Assembly (NCBI GenBank): GCA_028871345.1
Contig: JAGWNK010000039.1
Coordinates: 1-34,957, forward strand
Source: Alphaproteobacteria bacterium
Lineage (GTDB): Bacteria > Pseudomonadota > Alphaproteobacteria > Micropepsales > Micropepsaceae
Direction: 5' to 3'
Length of the DNA stretch: 34,957 bases
The notes below the pieces were generated by a model. That model did no database searches and was not told the DNA's origin. It worked only from the letters and a program-made list of their open reading frames with translations. This document shows, piece by piece, positions 1-10,529 of the stretch. How positions within the stretch are numbered: position 1 is the stretch's first letter; the number at the start of each line of letters is the position of its first letter. The position numbers were made by a program, and so were the translations under genes.

Positions 1-110
1 AGGGCGCCATAGTCCATGGATTGGGCATGCAGAGGAGCGCTGGCCGGGATCGCAAGCACGCAGCCGACGGCGATCCGCCACAGCCATCTGTTGTGGTTGT
101 GCCGGCTCAT
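1..110 (-). CDS. Probable TonB-dependent receptor, N-terminal signal peptide only (partial)
   Basis: Only the first 36 codons are inside the window. They read as a signal peptide: basic start, WLWRIAVGCVLAIPASA hydrophobic core, then a likely cleavage after LHAQ, followed by SMDYGA. The ATG (108-110) overlaps the TGA of the upstream YfiR-like gene (107-109) in an ATGA arrangement, so the two are probably translationally coupled. A mature start with MDYGA next to a YfiR-like gene is, from family memory, typical of TonB-dependent receptors. That identity is inference, because no plug or barrel sequence is visible. Export to the periplasm or outer membrane is the part that can be seen. Confidence 0.5.
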   Translation of the reverse strand, partial: MSRHNHNRWLWRIAVGCVLAIPASAPLHAQSMDYGA

Positions 111-670
111 TTGCGTTTCACCATCATCGTAAAGACTGCGGAGAACTTTGTGCCGGTGGCCTGAGCCATGGAGGTGTCGAGAACGATGTCGACGTTGGAT
201 CCGGTCCTGACCATGAGAACGCAGCACTCGCTGTTGAGGCAGGCCGGATCGTTCGAGATGCTGACAACGCGCTGACGCTTGGCGAAGTCCGATACGAGTC
301 TGGCGCCGTCGGCGATCCCCGGCAGCACGTAGAGGACGTCGAGGCGCTGAGTGAGCGATGACAGATCGCCGGCGGCGAGGGGAATCGCGTCGATCGACGA
401 ACCGCCCGGACCTTTAAGACGCGCAAGTATTCCCACCGTTCTCTGGGCGAGAGCTTTGGCATCCTGGTCGCCGCTGCGGTAAACAACGCCGACATGGATG
501 GACGACTGCTTCTGCAGGGTGTCGAGAAAGCCCAGTGTATGAACCGCCGCTTCCAGGTCCCGCGGCGCGATCTCGGCCCCAAGGGCCATCGTGCCCATGA
601 GGACGGCCGAACACGTTACCGCGGCAAGTGACGCAAGCGGCATCCGTTTCGATTTGCGCCTGAAGCGCAT
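107..670 (-). CDS. Periplasmic YfiR/DUF4154-like protein
   Basis: A 187-aa protein starting MRFRRKSKRM, with a signal peptide (core LASLAAVTCSAVLMGTMALG, cleavage near residue 30). The ATG at 670 is preferred over an upstream in-frame start at 820 because an AAGGA lies 9 nt before it and the leader begins there. The mature part ends in a pattern like the YfiR-type fold (VDIVLDTSMAQATGTKFSAVF). YfiR of Pseudomonas is a periplasmic inhibitor of a diguanylate cyclase. Members of this broader family often sit beside TonB-dependent receptors and sensor kinases, as here (receptor start overlapping downstream, large kinase operon divergent upstream). Three cysteines (ACLNSECC) cluster in the mature part and could be redox-active, as reported for YfiR. 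The exact role is unknown, and the family assignment is moderate. Confidence 0.55.
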   Translation of the reverse strand: MRFRRKSKRMPLASLAAVTCSAVLMGTMALGAEIAPRDLEAAVHTLGFLDTLQKQSSIHVGVVYRSGDQDAKALAQRTVGILARLKGPGGSSIDAIPLAAGDLSSLTQRLDVLYVLPGIADGARLVSDFAKRQRVVSISNDPACLNSECCVLMVRTGSNVDIVLDTSMAQATGTKFSAVFTMMVKRK

Positions 671-1058
671 TGGTCGGCATCCTTCCCGGCCCGGGCGGTG
701 CAGAGACACCCGGCACTCCGTCCCGATCATGAGACCGTTACCTTCACAAGCGTTTAATGTTGTCCTTGCAGGAAAATTCCGCGCTGGCGTGGCACCTGCG
801 GAGCGGGCAGCAAAGGTCATTAGGGGCTTGTTAACGCTGTCCGCGCCGTAGGGCTTTTGCGATCGGTTCCTGGGTTTTCCAGAGCCCGCGATGACTCAAA
901 AATGTTTAGACGCGGCTGCAACTTGACGGCCGTCCGCACGTTGCACGCTGACGGGGTTTGTGGGCCGAAGGTATGGGCTTATCCGAGCAACGGCTGGTGA
1001 CGGCGTGCGTTGAAGCGCGCGATGTTCCCGCAATTCAGGCAAAATCAGGAGCTTACGA
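671..1058. other. Divergent intergenic region between YfiR-like gene and hybrid kinase
   Basis: These 388 bases separate two divergent transcription units and must hold both promoters. I see no gene-like frame with a ribosome binding site. A CAGGAGC at about 1046-1052 serves the kinase ATG at 1059. A TTAACG (833-838) is visible but is too short to call a CtrA or other regulator site. No convincing -35/-10 pair could be picked by eye. Confidence 0.4.
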
Positions 1059-4000
1059 ATGAGCGAGCGCGCCGCGCCCGTGGCTCAAGAAATTGTGCCC
1101 TCCGTCCCCTCGTCGAAGAAGCGCGCGCGCAAGCGAGGCAGAACTTACGTAGAGGCAACAGAGCTCGAACTTGAGGAAATGCTGGAGGCGCTGCAGGCGA
1201 TGCGCCGGGGTGATTTCTCCGTGCGCCTGCCGAACGCCCATACCGGGATCGCTGGGAAGATCGCCGACGCCTTCAACGACATCGCTGCCGCAAACGAACG
1301 TATGGCCGAAGAGCTGGAACGGGCTGGGGAGGTTGTCGGTCGTCAGGGCAAGACGCGGCACCGGGTCAAGTTGGCGCTGGCAAGCGGCTCTTGGGCGGAA
1401 ATGGAAGGCTCGGTCAACACGTTGATCGACGATCTTCTCTGGCCGACGACGGAAGTGACGCGTGTGATCACGGCCGTGGCGCAAGGCGATCTTCTTCCGA
1501 CTGTTCGTCTCGACGTCGACGGCCGCCCGCTGCAAGGCGAGTTTCTTCGCTCGGCGAACATCATCAACACGATGATTCAGCAACTCAGCGTCTTCACATC
1601 GGAAGTTACGCGCGTGGCGCGTGAAGTTGGCACTGAGGGAAAGCTCGGCGGCCAGGCACAAGTCACGGCGATGACGGGGGTATGGAAAGACCTCACCGAG
1701 AACGTCAACTCGATGGCTTCCAACCTTACCGCACAGGTCCGCAACATCGCGGACGTGACGATCGCGGTCGCCAACGGCGATCTTTCCAAGAAGATCACGG
1801 TGGATGTGCGCGGCGAGATCCTGCAGCTCAAGGAAGCCATCAACACGATGGTGGACCAGTTGCGCTCCTTCGCCTCCGAAGTGACGCGCGTCGCGCGCGA
1901 AGTCGGCACCGAAGGCAAGCTCGGCGGCCAGGCCTTGGTGCCGGGCGTCGCCGGCACCTGGAAGGATCTGACCGACTCCGTGAACGCCATGTGCGGCAAT
2001 CTGACGGACCAGGTCCGCAACATCGCGCAGGTGACGACGGCGGTCGCGCGCGGCGATCTCTCGCGAAAGATCACCGTCGACGTGCGCGGCGAAATCCTGG
2101 AGCTCAAGGACACCATCAACACCATGGTGGACCAGCTCAACGCCTTTGCTTCCGAAGTTACGCGCGTGGCGCGTGAAGTCGGAACGGAAGGAAAGCTTGG
2201 AGGCCAGGCGCAGGTACCCGGCGTCGCCGGCACCTGGAAGGACCTGACCGACAACGTCAATTTCATGGCGTCGAATCTGACGGCGCAGGTCCGCAACATC
2301 GCGGAAGTGGCGACGGCCATAGCCGGCGGCGACCTGTCGAAGAAGATCACCGTCAATGTCTCGGGCGAAATCCTGCAACTCAAGGAGACCATCAACACGA
2401 TGGTCGATCAGCTCAACGCTTTCGCCGGCGAGGTCACACGCGTGGCGCGCGAGGTGGGCACGGAAGGCAAGCTCGGCGGCCAGGCCCAGGTGCCCGGTGT
2501 CGCGGGTACCTGGAAGGACCTCACGGACAACGTCAATTTCATGGCGTCGAACCTGACGGCACAGGTGCGCAACATTGCCGAAGTGGCGACCGCCATCGCC
2601 AATGGAGATCTTTCGAAAACCATCACTGTCGACGTGAAAGGCGAAATCCTGCAGCTCAAGGAAACCATCAACACGATGGTGGACCAGCTCAACGCCTTCG
2701 CTTCCGAAGTTACGCGCGTGGCTCGCGAGGTCGGCACCGAAGGCAAGCTCGGCGGCCAGGCGATCGTGCGCGGCGTGGCGGGCACCTGGAAGGATCTTAC
2801 CGATTCTGTGAACTCGATGGCGTCCAACCTCACCGCACAGGTCCGCAACATCGCCGAAGTGGCGACGGCCGTTGCGCAAGGCGACCTGTCGAAGAAGATC
2901 ACCGTGAACGTGTCGGGCGAAATCCTGCAGCTCAAGGAAACGCTCAACACCATGGTGGACCAGCTCAACGCGTTCGCCTCGGAAGTGACGCGCGTGGCGC
3001 GCGAAGTCGGCACCGAGGGAAAACTCGGCGTGCAGGCGCAGGTGCCTGGTGTCGCGGGAACCTGGAAGGACCTTACCGACAATGTGAACTCGATGGCCGG
3101 CAATCTGACCGCCCAGGTCCGCAACATCGCGGAGGTCGCAACCGCCATCGCCTCGGGTGACCTCTCGCGCAAGATCACGGTGGACGTGCGAGGCGAGATT
3201 CTCCAGCTCAAGGAAACCCTGAACACGATGGTGGATCAGCTCAACCGATTCGCCGGCGAAGTCACGCGCGTGGCCCGAGAGGTGGGCACGGAAGGGCGTT
3301 TGGGCGGCCAGGCGAACGTGCCGGGTGTCGCGGGCACCTGGAAGGATCTGACGGACAACGTCAACCTTCTCGCGGCGAACCTGACGACCCAGGTGCGCAA
3401 CATCGCGGAAGTCACAACGGCGGTGGCGCGCGGTGACCTCTCCCGCAAGATCACCGTGGATGTGAAGGGTGAAATTCTGGAGCTCAAGGTCACCATCAAT
3501 ACCATGGTGGACCAGCTCAACGCCTTCGCCGCCGAAGTGACCCGCGTGGCGCGCGAGGTGGGCACGGAAGGCAAGCTCGGCGGCCAGGCGCAGGTGCCCG
3601 GCGTCGCCGGCACCTGGAAGGATCTGACCGACAACGTGAACTTCATGGCGTCGAATCTGACCGCCCAGGTGCGCAACATCGCCGAAGTGGCGACTGCCAT
3701 CGCCAATGGCGACCTGTCCAAGAAGATCACGGTGGACGTACGCGGCGAGCTGCTTCTTCTGAAGGACACGCTCAACACGACGACCGAGCAGTTGCGTTCC
3801 TTCGCTGCCGAAGTGACCCGCGTGGCGCGCGAGGTGGGTACGGATGGCCGCCTCGGCGGCCAGGCGGTCGTGCCGGGCGCGGCGGGCACCTGGAAGGACC
3901 TGACCGACAACGTGAACCTCCTCGCCGCGAACCTCACGACGCAGGTGCGCAACATCGCCGAAGTGACCACGGCGGTGGCGCGCGGGGACCTCTCGCGCAA

Positions 4001-7000
4001 GATCACGGTGGACGTGAAGGGTGAAATCCTCGAGCTCAAGAACACCATCAACACGATGGTCGATCAGCTCAACGCCTTCGCCTCGGAAGTCACGCGCGTG
4101 GCGCGCGAAGTGGGTACGGAAGGCCGTCTCGGCGGCCAGGCCCAGGTGTCCGGTGTCGCCGGTACCTGGAAGGACCTGACCGATACGGTGAACGTGATGG
4201 CGGCCAACCTCACGGAGCAGGTGCGCGGCATCGTGAAGGTGGTGACCGCCGTGGCCAACGGCGACCTCAAGCAGAAGTTGACGGTGAAATCGAAGGGCGA
4301 AGTGGCCGCGCTCGCCGAAACCATCAACAACATGATGGACACGCTCGCGACGTTCGCCGATCAGGTGACGACGGTGGCGCGCGAAGTCGGCGTGGAAGGC
4401 CGCCTCGGCGGTCAGGCAAACGTTCCCGGCGCCGCCGGAACCTGGAAGGATCTGACGGGCAACGTGAACCTGCTGGCCGCCAACTTGACGACGCAGGTCC
4501 GCGCCATTGCCGAAGTGGCGACGGCCGTCACCAAGGGCGATCTGACGCGCTCCATTCAGGTTGAGGCGCGCGGTGAAGTGGCCGAGCTCAAGGACAATAT
4601 CAACACCATGATCGGCAACCTGCGCCTGACCACGGAGCAGAACACCGAGCAGGACTGGCTCAAGACCAATCTTGCCAAGTTTACCAACATGCTGCAGGGC
4701 CAGCGCGATCTCAACACGGTGGGACGGCTGCTGTTGTCGGAGTTGACGCCGCTCGTGCGCGCCCAGCTTGGCGTGATCTACCAGATGGACGGCGGCGTGC
4801 TGCGGTTGGTTGCTTCCTACGCGGACGACAACGTGGATGGCCATCCCCGCACCATCAGTGTCGGCGCCGGCCTCATCGGACAGTGCGCCATAGACAAGAG
4901 GCGCATGCTGATCGACAAGCTGCACGAGACGGCCGTTCCGATAAAATCCGCGCTTCTGAACGTCGTGCCGCGCAACATCATCGTTTTGCCGGTGCTGTTC
5001 GAAAACCAGGTGAAGGCGGTCATCGAGCTGTCGTCGCTGGCGAGCTTCTCCGAGTTGGAGACCACGTTTCTCGATCAGCTCACGGCGAACATCGGCATCG
5101 TGCTCAATTCGATTGAAGCCACGATGCAGACGGAGTCGCTCCTCAAGCAGTCGCAGCAGCTCGCCACCGAACTGCAGATCCAGAAGAAGGAGCTGCAGCA
5201 GACCAACGAGAAGCTGGAGCAGAAGGCGCAACAGCTTGCCGAGCAGAATGTCGAGGTGGAACGCAAGAACCAGGAAATCGAGCAGGCGCGGCGCGCTCTC
5301 GAGGAAAAGGCCACCGAGCTGGCCCTTACCTCGAAATACAAGTCCGAGTTCCTGGCCAATATGAGTCACGAGCTGCGCACGCCGCTGAACAGCATTCTGA
5401 TCCTCGGCCAGCAGCTGGCCGACAACCCCGACCGCAATTTGTCGAACAAGCAGGTGGAATTCGCCCGCACCATTCATGGCGCCGGGACGGACCTTCTCAA
5501 TCTCATCAGTGACATTCTGGACCTGTCGAAGATCGAGTCCGGCACCGTGACCGTGGATGCCGAGGAGATCGGGGTCTACAACGTCATTGAGGCCGTGGCG
5601 CGGCCGTTCCGCCACGAGGCCGAGACGCGGCAGTTGAGCTTCGATGTCCAGATCGACTCCACGCTCGACCGGACGATCGTGACGGACTCCAAGCGCCTGC
5701 AGCAGGTGCTCAAGAACCTGTTGTCGAACGCCTTCAAGTTCACGGAACACGGCGGCATCAAGTTGTCCGTATCGAGGCCGGCGATGGGCTGGAACACCGA
5801 TCACCCGGTGCTGAGCCAGGCGACCTCCGTCATTGCCTTCGAAGTGTCCGATTCCGGCATCGGCATCTTGCCGGAAAAGCAGAGGATCATCTTCGAGGCG
5901 TTCCAGCAGGCGGATGCCTCCACCAGCCGCAAGTACGGCGGGACCGGGCTCGGCCTTGCCATCAGCCGCGAATTGTCGAACCTCCTGGGCGGCGAGATTC
6001 ATCTGCGCTCGGCACCTGGAATTGGGAGCACCTTCACGCTCTATATTCCGACACGGTACATGGGGCCGACATCGGCAGTGCGCGGGCCGCTTCCGGCATC
6101 GCCCGTTGGCTTCGCGCTGGCGGCGGCGCCAGAGCGCACGGTGGAACAGATCCTCGACGATCGCGCCGAGATCGGGCCCGAGGACAGCGTGCTGCTGATT
6201 GTGGAAGACGATCCCCATTACGCCCGTGTGCTGCTTGACCTCGCACATGACCAGGGCTTCAAGGTGCTGGTTGCCATGCGCGGCGACGAGGCGCTGGAGC
6301 TGGCGCAGGAGTTCCGTCCCACGGCTGTTTCGCTCGACATATTTCTTCCGGATATGCTTGGCTGGACGGTACTCAGTCAACTCAAGAAGAATCCTCAAAC
6401 GCGCCACATTCCCGTGCAGATCGTCACGCTCGATGAAGATCGCCAACACGGTCTGTCGCGGGGCGCCTTCTCGTTCGTGTCAAAGCCGACCACGGCTGAC
6501 GGCGTGAGGTCCGCGCTTGCACGCATCAGGGAATACGCCAAGCCGCGCCGGAAGCGGTTGCTCGTGATCGAGGACAATCCCGCCGAGCAGCTGTCGATCG
6601 CCGCCTTGCTGGGCGACAACGACATCGAGATCGTTTCGGCCTCGTTGGGCGAAGAGGCCCTTGACCTGCTTTCGCAGGACGTCTTCGACTGCATTGTGCT
6701 CGACCTGCGCCTTCCGGACATGTCCGGTTTCGACATTCTGGAACGTTTGCGCATGACTCCGGCCTTGTCCGAAATTCCGGTCATCGTCTTCACCGGCCGG
6801 GAACTTTCGGCGGAGGAGGACGCCCAGATTCACACCATCGCCCGCAGCATCGTCGTGAAGGGCGTCGAGTCTCCCGAGCGTCTGCTGGACGAGACGTCGC
6901 TGTTCCTGCATCGGGTCATCACGGATCTGCCCGAAGAGAAGCAGCGCATGCTCGAGCGTCTCAACCTTTCCGACGACGGACTGATCGGAAAGGTGGTCGT

Positions 7001-7355
7001 GCTGGTGGATGACGATGCACGAAATATCTTTGCCATGAGTTCGATCTTGGAGAGGCGAGGTATGCGGGTGCTGACGGCAACAACCGGCAGCGAGGCCGTG
7101 GCTTTGATCGAATCAACGCCGGAGGTGTCGATCGTCCTGATGGACATCATGATGCCGGAAATGGACGGCTACCAAACGACGTCGGTGATCCGCTCGAATC
7201 CCAAGCTGCGGCGTCTTCCGATCATCGCCTTGACGGCGAAAGCCATGGTGGGAGACCGGGAGAAGTGCCTGGCTGCAGGTGCCTCGGATTATTTGGCAAA
7301 GCCCGTGAACACCGAACAGCTTCTTTCGGCGCTGAGAATGTGGTTGCACAGGTAG
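1059..7355 (+). CDS. Soluble poly-HAMP hybrid sensor histidine kinase with GAF and three receivers (Nik1-like architecture)
   Basis: A 2098-aa protein with no signal peptide or membrane segment, so cytosolic. Order: a basic N-terminus and divergent HAMP-like units (about 35-181); eleven gapless 92-aa HAMP repeats (182-1193), each beginning [ES/Q][12 protein letters not shown] and including GDLS.KITV and [11 protein letters not shown] (about 1200-1365); a Gln/Glu-rich coiled coil (about 1366-1430); HisKA with phospho-acceptor His1437 in [10 protein letters not shown]; HATPase with N-box Asn1553/Asn1557 and G-boxes DSGIGI and GGTGLGL; then three receivers with Asp1760, Asp1882 and Asp2029. The third receiver is the most canonical ([19 protein letters not shown]). 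The layout resembles fungal group III (Nik1/Os-1) kinases, which signal osmotic stress and carry far fewer repeats. CAGGAGC sits 6 nt before the ATG. The input signal is unknown. The next gene starts 5 nt after the stop and is surely co-transcribed. Confidence 0.93.
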   Translation: MSERAAPVAQEIVPSVPSSKKRARKRGRTYVEATELELEEMLEALQAMRRGDFSVRLPNAHTGIAGKIADAFNDIAAANERMAEELERAGEVVGRQGKTRHRVKLALASGSWAEMEGSVNTLIDDLLWPTTEVTRVITAVAQGDLLPTVRLDVDGRPLQGEFLRSANIINTMIQQLSVFTSEVTRVAREVGTEGKLGGQAQVTAMTGVWKDLTENVNSMASNLTAQVRNIADVTIAVANGDLSKKITVDVRGEILQLKEAINTMVDQLRSFASEVTRVAREVGTEGKLGGQALVPGVAGTWKDLTDSVNAMCGNLTDQVRNIAQVTTAVARGDLSRKITVDVRGEILELKDTINTMVDQLNAFASEVTRVAREVGTEGKLGGQAQVPGVAGTWKDLTDNVNFMASNLTAQVRNIAEVATAIAGGDLSKKITVNVSGEILQLKETINTMVDQLNAFAGEVTRVAREVGTEGKLGGQAQVPGVAGTWKDLTDNVNFMASNLTAQVRNIAEVATAIANGDLSKTITVDVKGEILQLKETINTMVDQLNAFASEVTRVAREVGTEGKLGGQAIVRGVAGTWKDLTDSVNSMASNLTAQVRNIAEVATAVAQGDLSKKITVNVSGEILQLKETLNTMVDQLNAFASEVTRVAREVGTEGKLGVQAQVPGVAGTWKDLTDNVNSMAGNLTAQVRNIAEVATAIASGDLSRKITVDVRGEILQLKETLNTMVDQLNRFAGEVTRVAREVGTEGRLGGQANVPGVAGTWKDLTDNVNLLAANLTTQVRNIAEVTTAVARGDLSRKITVDVKGEILELKVTINTMVDQLNAFAAEVTRVAREVGTEGKLGGQAQVPGVAGTWKDLTDNVNFMASNLTAQVRNIAEVATAIANGDLSKKITVDVRGELLLLKDTLNTTTEQLRSFAAEVTRVAREVGTDGRLGGQAVVPGAAGTWKDLTDNVNLLAANLTTQVRNIAEVTTAVARGDLSRKITVDVKGEILELKNTINTMVDQLNAFASEVTRVAREVGTEGRLGGQAQVSGVAGTWKDLTDTVNVMAANLTEQVRGIVKVVTAVANGDLKQKLTVKSKGEVAALAETINNMMDTLATFADQVTTVAREVGVEGRLGGQANVPGAAGTWKDLTGNVNLLAANLTTQVRAIAEVATAVTKGDLTRSIQVEARGEVAELKDNINTMIGNLRLTTEQNTEQDWLKTNLAKFTNMLQGQRDLNTVGRLLLSELTPLVRAQLGVIYQMDGGVLRLVASYADDNVDGHPRTISVGAGLIGQCAIDKRRMLIDKLHETAVPIKSALLNVVPRNIIVLPVLFENQVKAVIELSSLASFSELETTFLDQLTANIGIVLNSIEATMQTESLLKQSQQLATELQIQKKELQQTNEKLEQKAQQLAEQNVEVERKNQEIEQARRALEEKATELALTSKYKSEFLANMSHELRTPLNSILILGQQLADNPDRNLSNKQVEFARTIHGAGTDLLNLISDILDLSKIESGTVTVDAEEIGVYNVIEAVARPFRHEAETRQLSFDVQIDSTLDRTIVTDSKRLQQVLKNLLSNAFKFTEHGGIKLSVSRPAMGWNTDHPVLSQATSVIAFEVSDSGIGILPEKQRIIFEAFQQADASTSRKYGGTGLGLAISRELSNLLGGEIHLRSAPGIGSTFTLYIPTRYMGPTSAVRGPLPASPVGFALAAAPERTVEQILDDRAEIGPEDSVLLIVEDDPHYARVLLDLAHDQGFKVLVAMRGDEALELAQEFRPTAVSLDIFLPDMLGWTVLSQLKKNPQTRHIPVQIVTLDEDRQHGLSRGAFSFVSKPTTADGVRSALARIREYAKPRRKRLLVIEDNPAEQLSIAALLGDNDIEIVSASLGEEALDLLSQDVFDCIVLDLRLPDMSGFDILERLRMTPALSEIPVIVFTGRELSAEEDAQIHTIARSIVVKGVESPERLLDETSLFLHRVITDLPEEKQRMLERLNLSDDGLIGKVVVLVDDDARNIFAMSSILERRGMRVLTATTGSEAVALIESTPEVSIVLMDIMMPEMDGYQTTSVIRSNPKLRRLPIIALTAKAMVGDREKCLAAGASDYLAKPVNTEQLLSALRMWLHR
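1602..4637 (+). repeat. Eleven tandem 276-bp in-frame repeats (HAMP units)
   Basis: The coding sequence for residues 182-1193 is an uninterrupted array of eleven 276-bp units (92 codons) with no length variation. Units 3, 4 and 8 are nearly identical in protein sequence. The last two (residues 1010-1193) are the most diverged, for example [15 protein letters not shown] and [12 protein letters not shown]. Identical length with graded divergence suggests unit duplication plus homogenisation. Such an array can expand, contract or be mis-assembled from short reads. Confidence 0.95.
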
Positions 7356-7360
7356 GAGTC

Positions 7361-9217
7361 ATGTCGGACGGAGATAAGGCCAATATCCTGCTCGTTGACG
7401 ACCAGCGTGGGAAGCTCCTCACCTATGAGGCGCTGCTCAAGGATATCGGTGAGAACCTGTTGATGGCGTCGTCGGCCTCTGAGGCCCTCGAGCTTCTGCT
7501 GCGGCATGAAGTTGCGGTGATTCTGATCGACGTATGTATGCCGGAACTCGACGGTTTCGAACTGGCGAAGATGATCCGGGAGCATCCGCGGTTCCGCCGC
7601 ACGGCGATCATCTTCGTCTCGGCGATCCATCTGGCTGAGACGGACCACCTGAAGGGATACGAGGCGGGCGCCGTCGACTATCTGCCGGTGCCCCTTGTGC
7701 CCGAGTTGCTGCGCGCAAAGGTGCGCATCTTCGTGGAGCTCTACCGGAAGACGAAGCAGCTCGAACAGCTGAATGCGGAGCTGGAACGGCGCGTTGCCGA
7801 GCGGACGGCGGAGCTCGAATTGTCGAACTGGCGGCTCCTGAACAGCGAGCGGGGGCGCACCCTCTCCTTGGCGGCGGGCAACATGGGTTCCTGGGAATAC
7901 CACGTTCTCGAGGATCGCTGGGTATGTGACGAGGGACTGAGGCGAATATTTGGGCTCGGTCGCGGCGACGGTTTGGTGGGCGCGGTCGACGGCGTGCTCC
8001 TGGATCAGCCGGACTGGCATGATCTTCGCGAATCCTTCGCGGCTTTGACGACCGACAATATGACTCTCCAGAGAGAGGTCACGATCCGCCGGCCTGACGG
8101 TCTCGCGCGCATCTGCTTTGTGGCGGCTGCAGCCAGTTTCGATAAGATTGGGCGGCTTGAGCGCATCGACGGCGTCACGGCGGATGTCACGGACCGCAGG
8201 GAGGCCGAACGAGTCCAGGAATTGCTGGCGCGCGAGGTCGACCATCGCGCCCGCAACGCCCTGGCCAATGTGCAGGCCATCATGCGCTTGTCCAAGGCGG
8301 ACACGCTGCAGGACTATGCGCGCAAGGTGGAACGGCGCGTGCACGCACTGGCCCATACCCACGAGCTTCTCTCCAATGCGCGCTGGCAGGGAGCGGATAT
8401 CCGTCATCTGGCAAACGATGAGATGGCGCCTTATGCCGCGGAACGCGCCTCGTTGCGCGGTCCTTCCGTGATCTTGTCGCCGGAAAAGGCCCAGACCGTG
8501 GCTCTTATCCTGCACGAGTTGGCGACCAATGCTGCAAAGTATGGCGCTCTGTCGACGCCGGACGGCCAGGTTTCCATTTTGTGGTCGGTCGATCGGAATT
8601 TTCTCAGGCTTGAGTGGCTGGAGACGGGAGGGCCCGCCGCCGTTCCGCCAACGAAACGCGGCTTCGGTACGCAAATCATCCAGGCGAGCATGAATGAGGC
8701 GAAGGGCGACGCCGCCGAGTTCATTTGGGACCCCAAGGGGCTCCGCTGCAGGATTACGCTCCATTGCGACGTTTCTGCCGCCGAAGAAGGAGCGAAAAAA
8801 GATGTCCCGGCCGTGGCGGCGCCGCAGAAACCGGTCGGACATCGCGTATTGGTCGTCGAGGACGAGGCGCTTGTCGGGATGTTGACCTGCGAATACCTTG
8901 AATCGCTCGGCTACACTTGCGTTGGCCCGTTCGGCGATATGGACAGTGCCCGTGGCGCGCTCGACCTCGAGAACATCAATCTCGCGGTGCTCGATGTCAG
9001 CCTGTCTGGCCGGCCGATTTATCCTCTTGCATCGCTCCTCCGCTCGAAGGGCGTTCCCTTTGTCTTTCTCACGGGGTTCGCCGGTAGCTCGATCGACAGC
9101 GATTTCAGCGATGTGTGCGTGGTGACCAAACCGATTACACCCGATGCACTGGCGACGGCCATTGCGCGGGCTGGCGCCCACCCGTCTCGCGGACCGACGC
9201 TCAGGCAGATTGCCTGA
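7361..9217 (+). CDS. REC-PAS-HWE histidine kinase-REC signalling protein
   Basis: A 618-aa cytosolic protein. The ATG at 7361 is chosen because a GTAGGAG (overlapping the kinase stop codon) lies 3-4 nt upstream; the frame is open further up inside the previous gene. Domains: receiver (about 5-120, phospho-Asp57 in LIDVCMPELDG); a short coiled linker rich in Glu/Leu; a PAS-like domain (about 165-280); an HWE-type kinase core with His295 in EVDHRARNALANVQ, the ATP-lid signature HELATNAAKYGALS and the family's Trp-Glu in RLEWLETGGP; and a C-terminal receiver (about 500-615, Asp545 in VLDVSLSG). HWE kinases are enriched in alphaproteobacteria and often act in general-stress or light signalling. 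The REC at each end suggests it takes phosphate from the adjacent hybrid kinase and passes it on. No DNA-binding domain is present. That partnership is inference from the operon. Confidence 0.9.
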   Translation: MSDGDKANILLVDDQRGKLLTYEALLKDIGENLLMASSASEALELLLRHEVAVILIDVCMPELDGFELAKMIREHPRFRRTAIIFVSAIHLAETDHLKGYEAGAVDYLPVPLVPELLRAKVRIFVELYRKTKQLEQLNAELERRVAERTAELELSNWRLLNSERGRTLSLAAGNMGSWEYHVLEDRWVCDEGLRRIFGLGRGDGLVGAVDGVLLDQPDWHDLRESFAALTTDNMTLQREVTIRRPDGLARICFVAAAASFDKIGRLERIDGVTADVTDRREAERVQELLAREVDHRARNALANVQAIMRLSKADTLQDYARKVERRVHALAHTHELLSNARWQGADIRHLANDEMAPYAAERASLRGPSVILSPEKAQTVALILHELATNAAKYGALSTPDGQVSILWSVDRNFLRLEWLETGGPAAVPPTKRGFGTQIIQASMNEAKGDAAEFIWDPKGLRCRITLHCDVSAAEEGAKKDVPAVAAPQKPVGHRVLVVEDEALVGMLTCEYLESLGYTCVGPFGDMDSARGALDLENINLAVLDVSLSGRPIYPLASLLRSKGVPFVFLTGFAGSSIDSDFSDVCVVTKPITPDALATAIARAGAHPSRGPTLRQIA

Positions 9218-9259
9218 CAGTGCGGCTGTCCATTCGAACGCCTTCTCCCGCTTGCGGCG

Positions 9260-10501
9260 TCAGGTGGTTGCGCGCGCCGGGACGGTCGATTGATCGACGC
9301 CGTCTATAATGCGCCGCTGGCACAGCCGGCGCCCCAGCCAGTAACAGAGTTCGGCCGGATGGTTGATGTCCCAAACCGCGAGATCGGCGCAATTCCCGGG
9401 TGCGATCGTACCGGCGCAATGCGCAACGCCCAGCGCCTTTGCGGCCTCGCGGGTTACGCCGCTCAATGCCTCTTCCGGCGTCAGGCCGAACAGGATCACT
9501 GCCATGTTCATGATGGTCAGCAGCGAAGCCACAGGCGCCGTGCCGGGATTGAGATCGCTGCCCAGGGCGATCGGCACGCCCGCTGCCCGTAGCGCCGCGA
9601 CTGGAGGTCGCCGTGTCTCGCGCAGCATATAGAACGCGCCAGGAAGCAGAACGGCCACGGTCTTGGCCCGCGCCAGCGCATCGACGCCTTCCTCAGACGT
9701 GTATTCCAGATGGTCCGCCGATAAGGCTCCGTAGCGTGCCGCCAGGGCCGCGCCGCCCAGATCGCTCATCTGGTCGGCATGGAGCTTGACCTTCAGTCCG
9801 TGCTTGACGGCCGCATCGAAGAATTGCGCGATTTCTTCCGGCGTGAAGGCATGAACTTCGCAATAGGCGTCGACGCTCTCCGCCAGGCCCTCTCGCGCTG
9901 CGGCGGGCAGCACGTCTTCGCCCATCATCCGGATGAATTCCCGGCGGCTATTGCGCCACTCCGGGGGGAGGGCGTGCAGTCCGAGAAAGGTCTTGTGTGT
10001 CTTGATGTTTGCGAGGTCTCCCGCGCGGCGCGCGGCGCGCAGCATTTTCAGCTCGGACGGGGCGTCGAGACCGTAGCCGCTCTTGATCTCGACCCGCCCG
10101 ACGCCGTCGGCCGCCAGTGACTTGAGGCGCGGCACCGCACTCGCCACCAGTTCGTCCTCGCTTGCGTCGCGCGTCGCGCGAACCGTGGAAAGTATTCCGC
10201 CGCCCGCCGCGGCCAGCGCTTGGTATGATGCTCCGGCACTGCGCGCCTCGAATTCCTCGATCCTTGTGCCGCCGAATACTGCGTGTGTGTGTGCATCAAT
10301 GAGCGCCGGTGTCAGCCAGCGCCCCTCCAGCGCCTCGATTTGCGCCGAGGCATATGCGCGCGGAATGTCCGATCGCGATCCAACCCACGCGATTCGCTGA
10401 CCCTCGATCACCAGTGCGCCGTCCCGGATCGCGCCATACGGCGCGGGCGCCTTTGTCATCGTCGCGATATGACAATCGGTCAGGACTCTTATCCGGCTCA
10501 T
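9260..10501 (-). CDS. hutI: Imidazolonepropionase
   Basis: A 413-aa amidohydrolase-superfamily enzyme, the usual length for HutI. It hydrolyses 4-imidazolone-5-propanoate to N-formimino-L-glutamate, the third step of histidine degradation, in the cytosol. Visible signatures: the metal-binding DAHTHAVFGG with His71 and His73; GYGLDAPSELKMLR and KTHKTFLGLHALP, typical of the family; KLHADQMSDLGGAALA with a metal-ligand His; and GSDLNPGTAP with the catalytic Asp near the C-terminus. It is transcribed divergently from hutU, with a HutC-like palindrome between them. There is no strong ribosome binding site before the ATG at 10501. Confidence 0.95.
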   Translation of the reverse strand: MSRIRVLTDCHIATMTKAPAPYGAIRDGALVIEGQRIAWVGSRSDIPRAYASAQIEALEGRWLTPALIDAHTHAVFGGTRIEEFEARSAGASYQALAAAGGGILSTVRATRDASEDELVASAVPRLKSLAADGVGRVEIKSGYGLDAPSELKMLRAARRAGDLANIKTHKTFLGLHALPPEWRNSRREFIRMMGEDVLPAAAREGLAESVDAYCEVHAFTPEEIAQFFDAAVKHGLKVKLHADQMSDLGGAALAARYGALSADHLEYTSEEGVDALARAKTVAVLLPGAFYMLRETRRPPVAALRAAGVPIALGSDLNPGTAPVASLLTIMNMAVILFGLTPEEALSGVTREAAKALGVAHCAGTIAPGNCADLAVWDINHPAELCYWLGRRLCQRRIIDGVDQSTVPARATT

Positions 10502-10529
10502 GATTGACGTATCCGAAGCAGTTGGCTAT

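Noticed and set aside
1602..4637. Regular repeats that could suggest a CRISPR or satellite array
   Set aside because: The unit is 276 bp, in frame, and encodes HAMP domains with no spacers; it is a protein repeat.
1053..6449. A minus-strand open frame of about 1798 codons opposite the hybrid kinase
   Set aside because: It mirrors the 276-bp repeats of the real gene, is full of His/Arg-rich low-complexity sequence and has no family features. It is an antisense shadow of a GC-rich repeat.
7289..9181. Minus-strand 630-codon frame opposite the REC-HWE-REC gene
   Set aside because: It has no ribosome binding site or domain. The plus-strand frame encodes clear kinase and receiver motifs.
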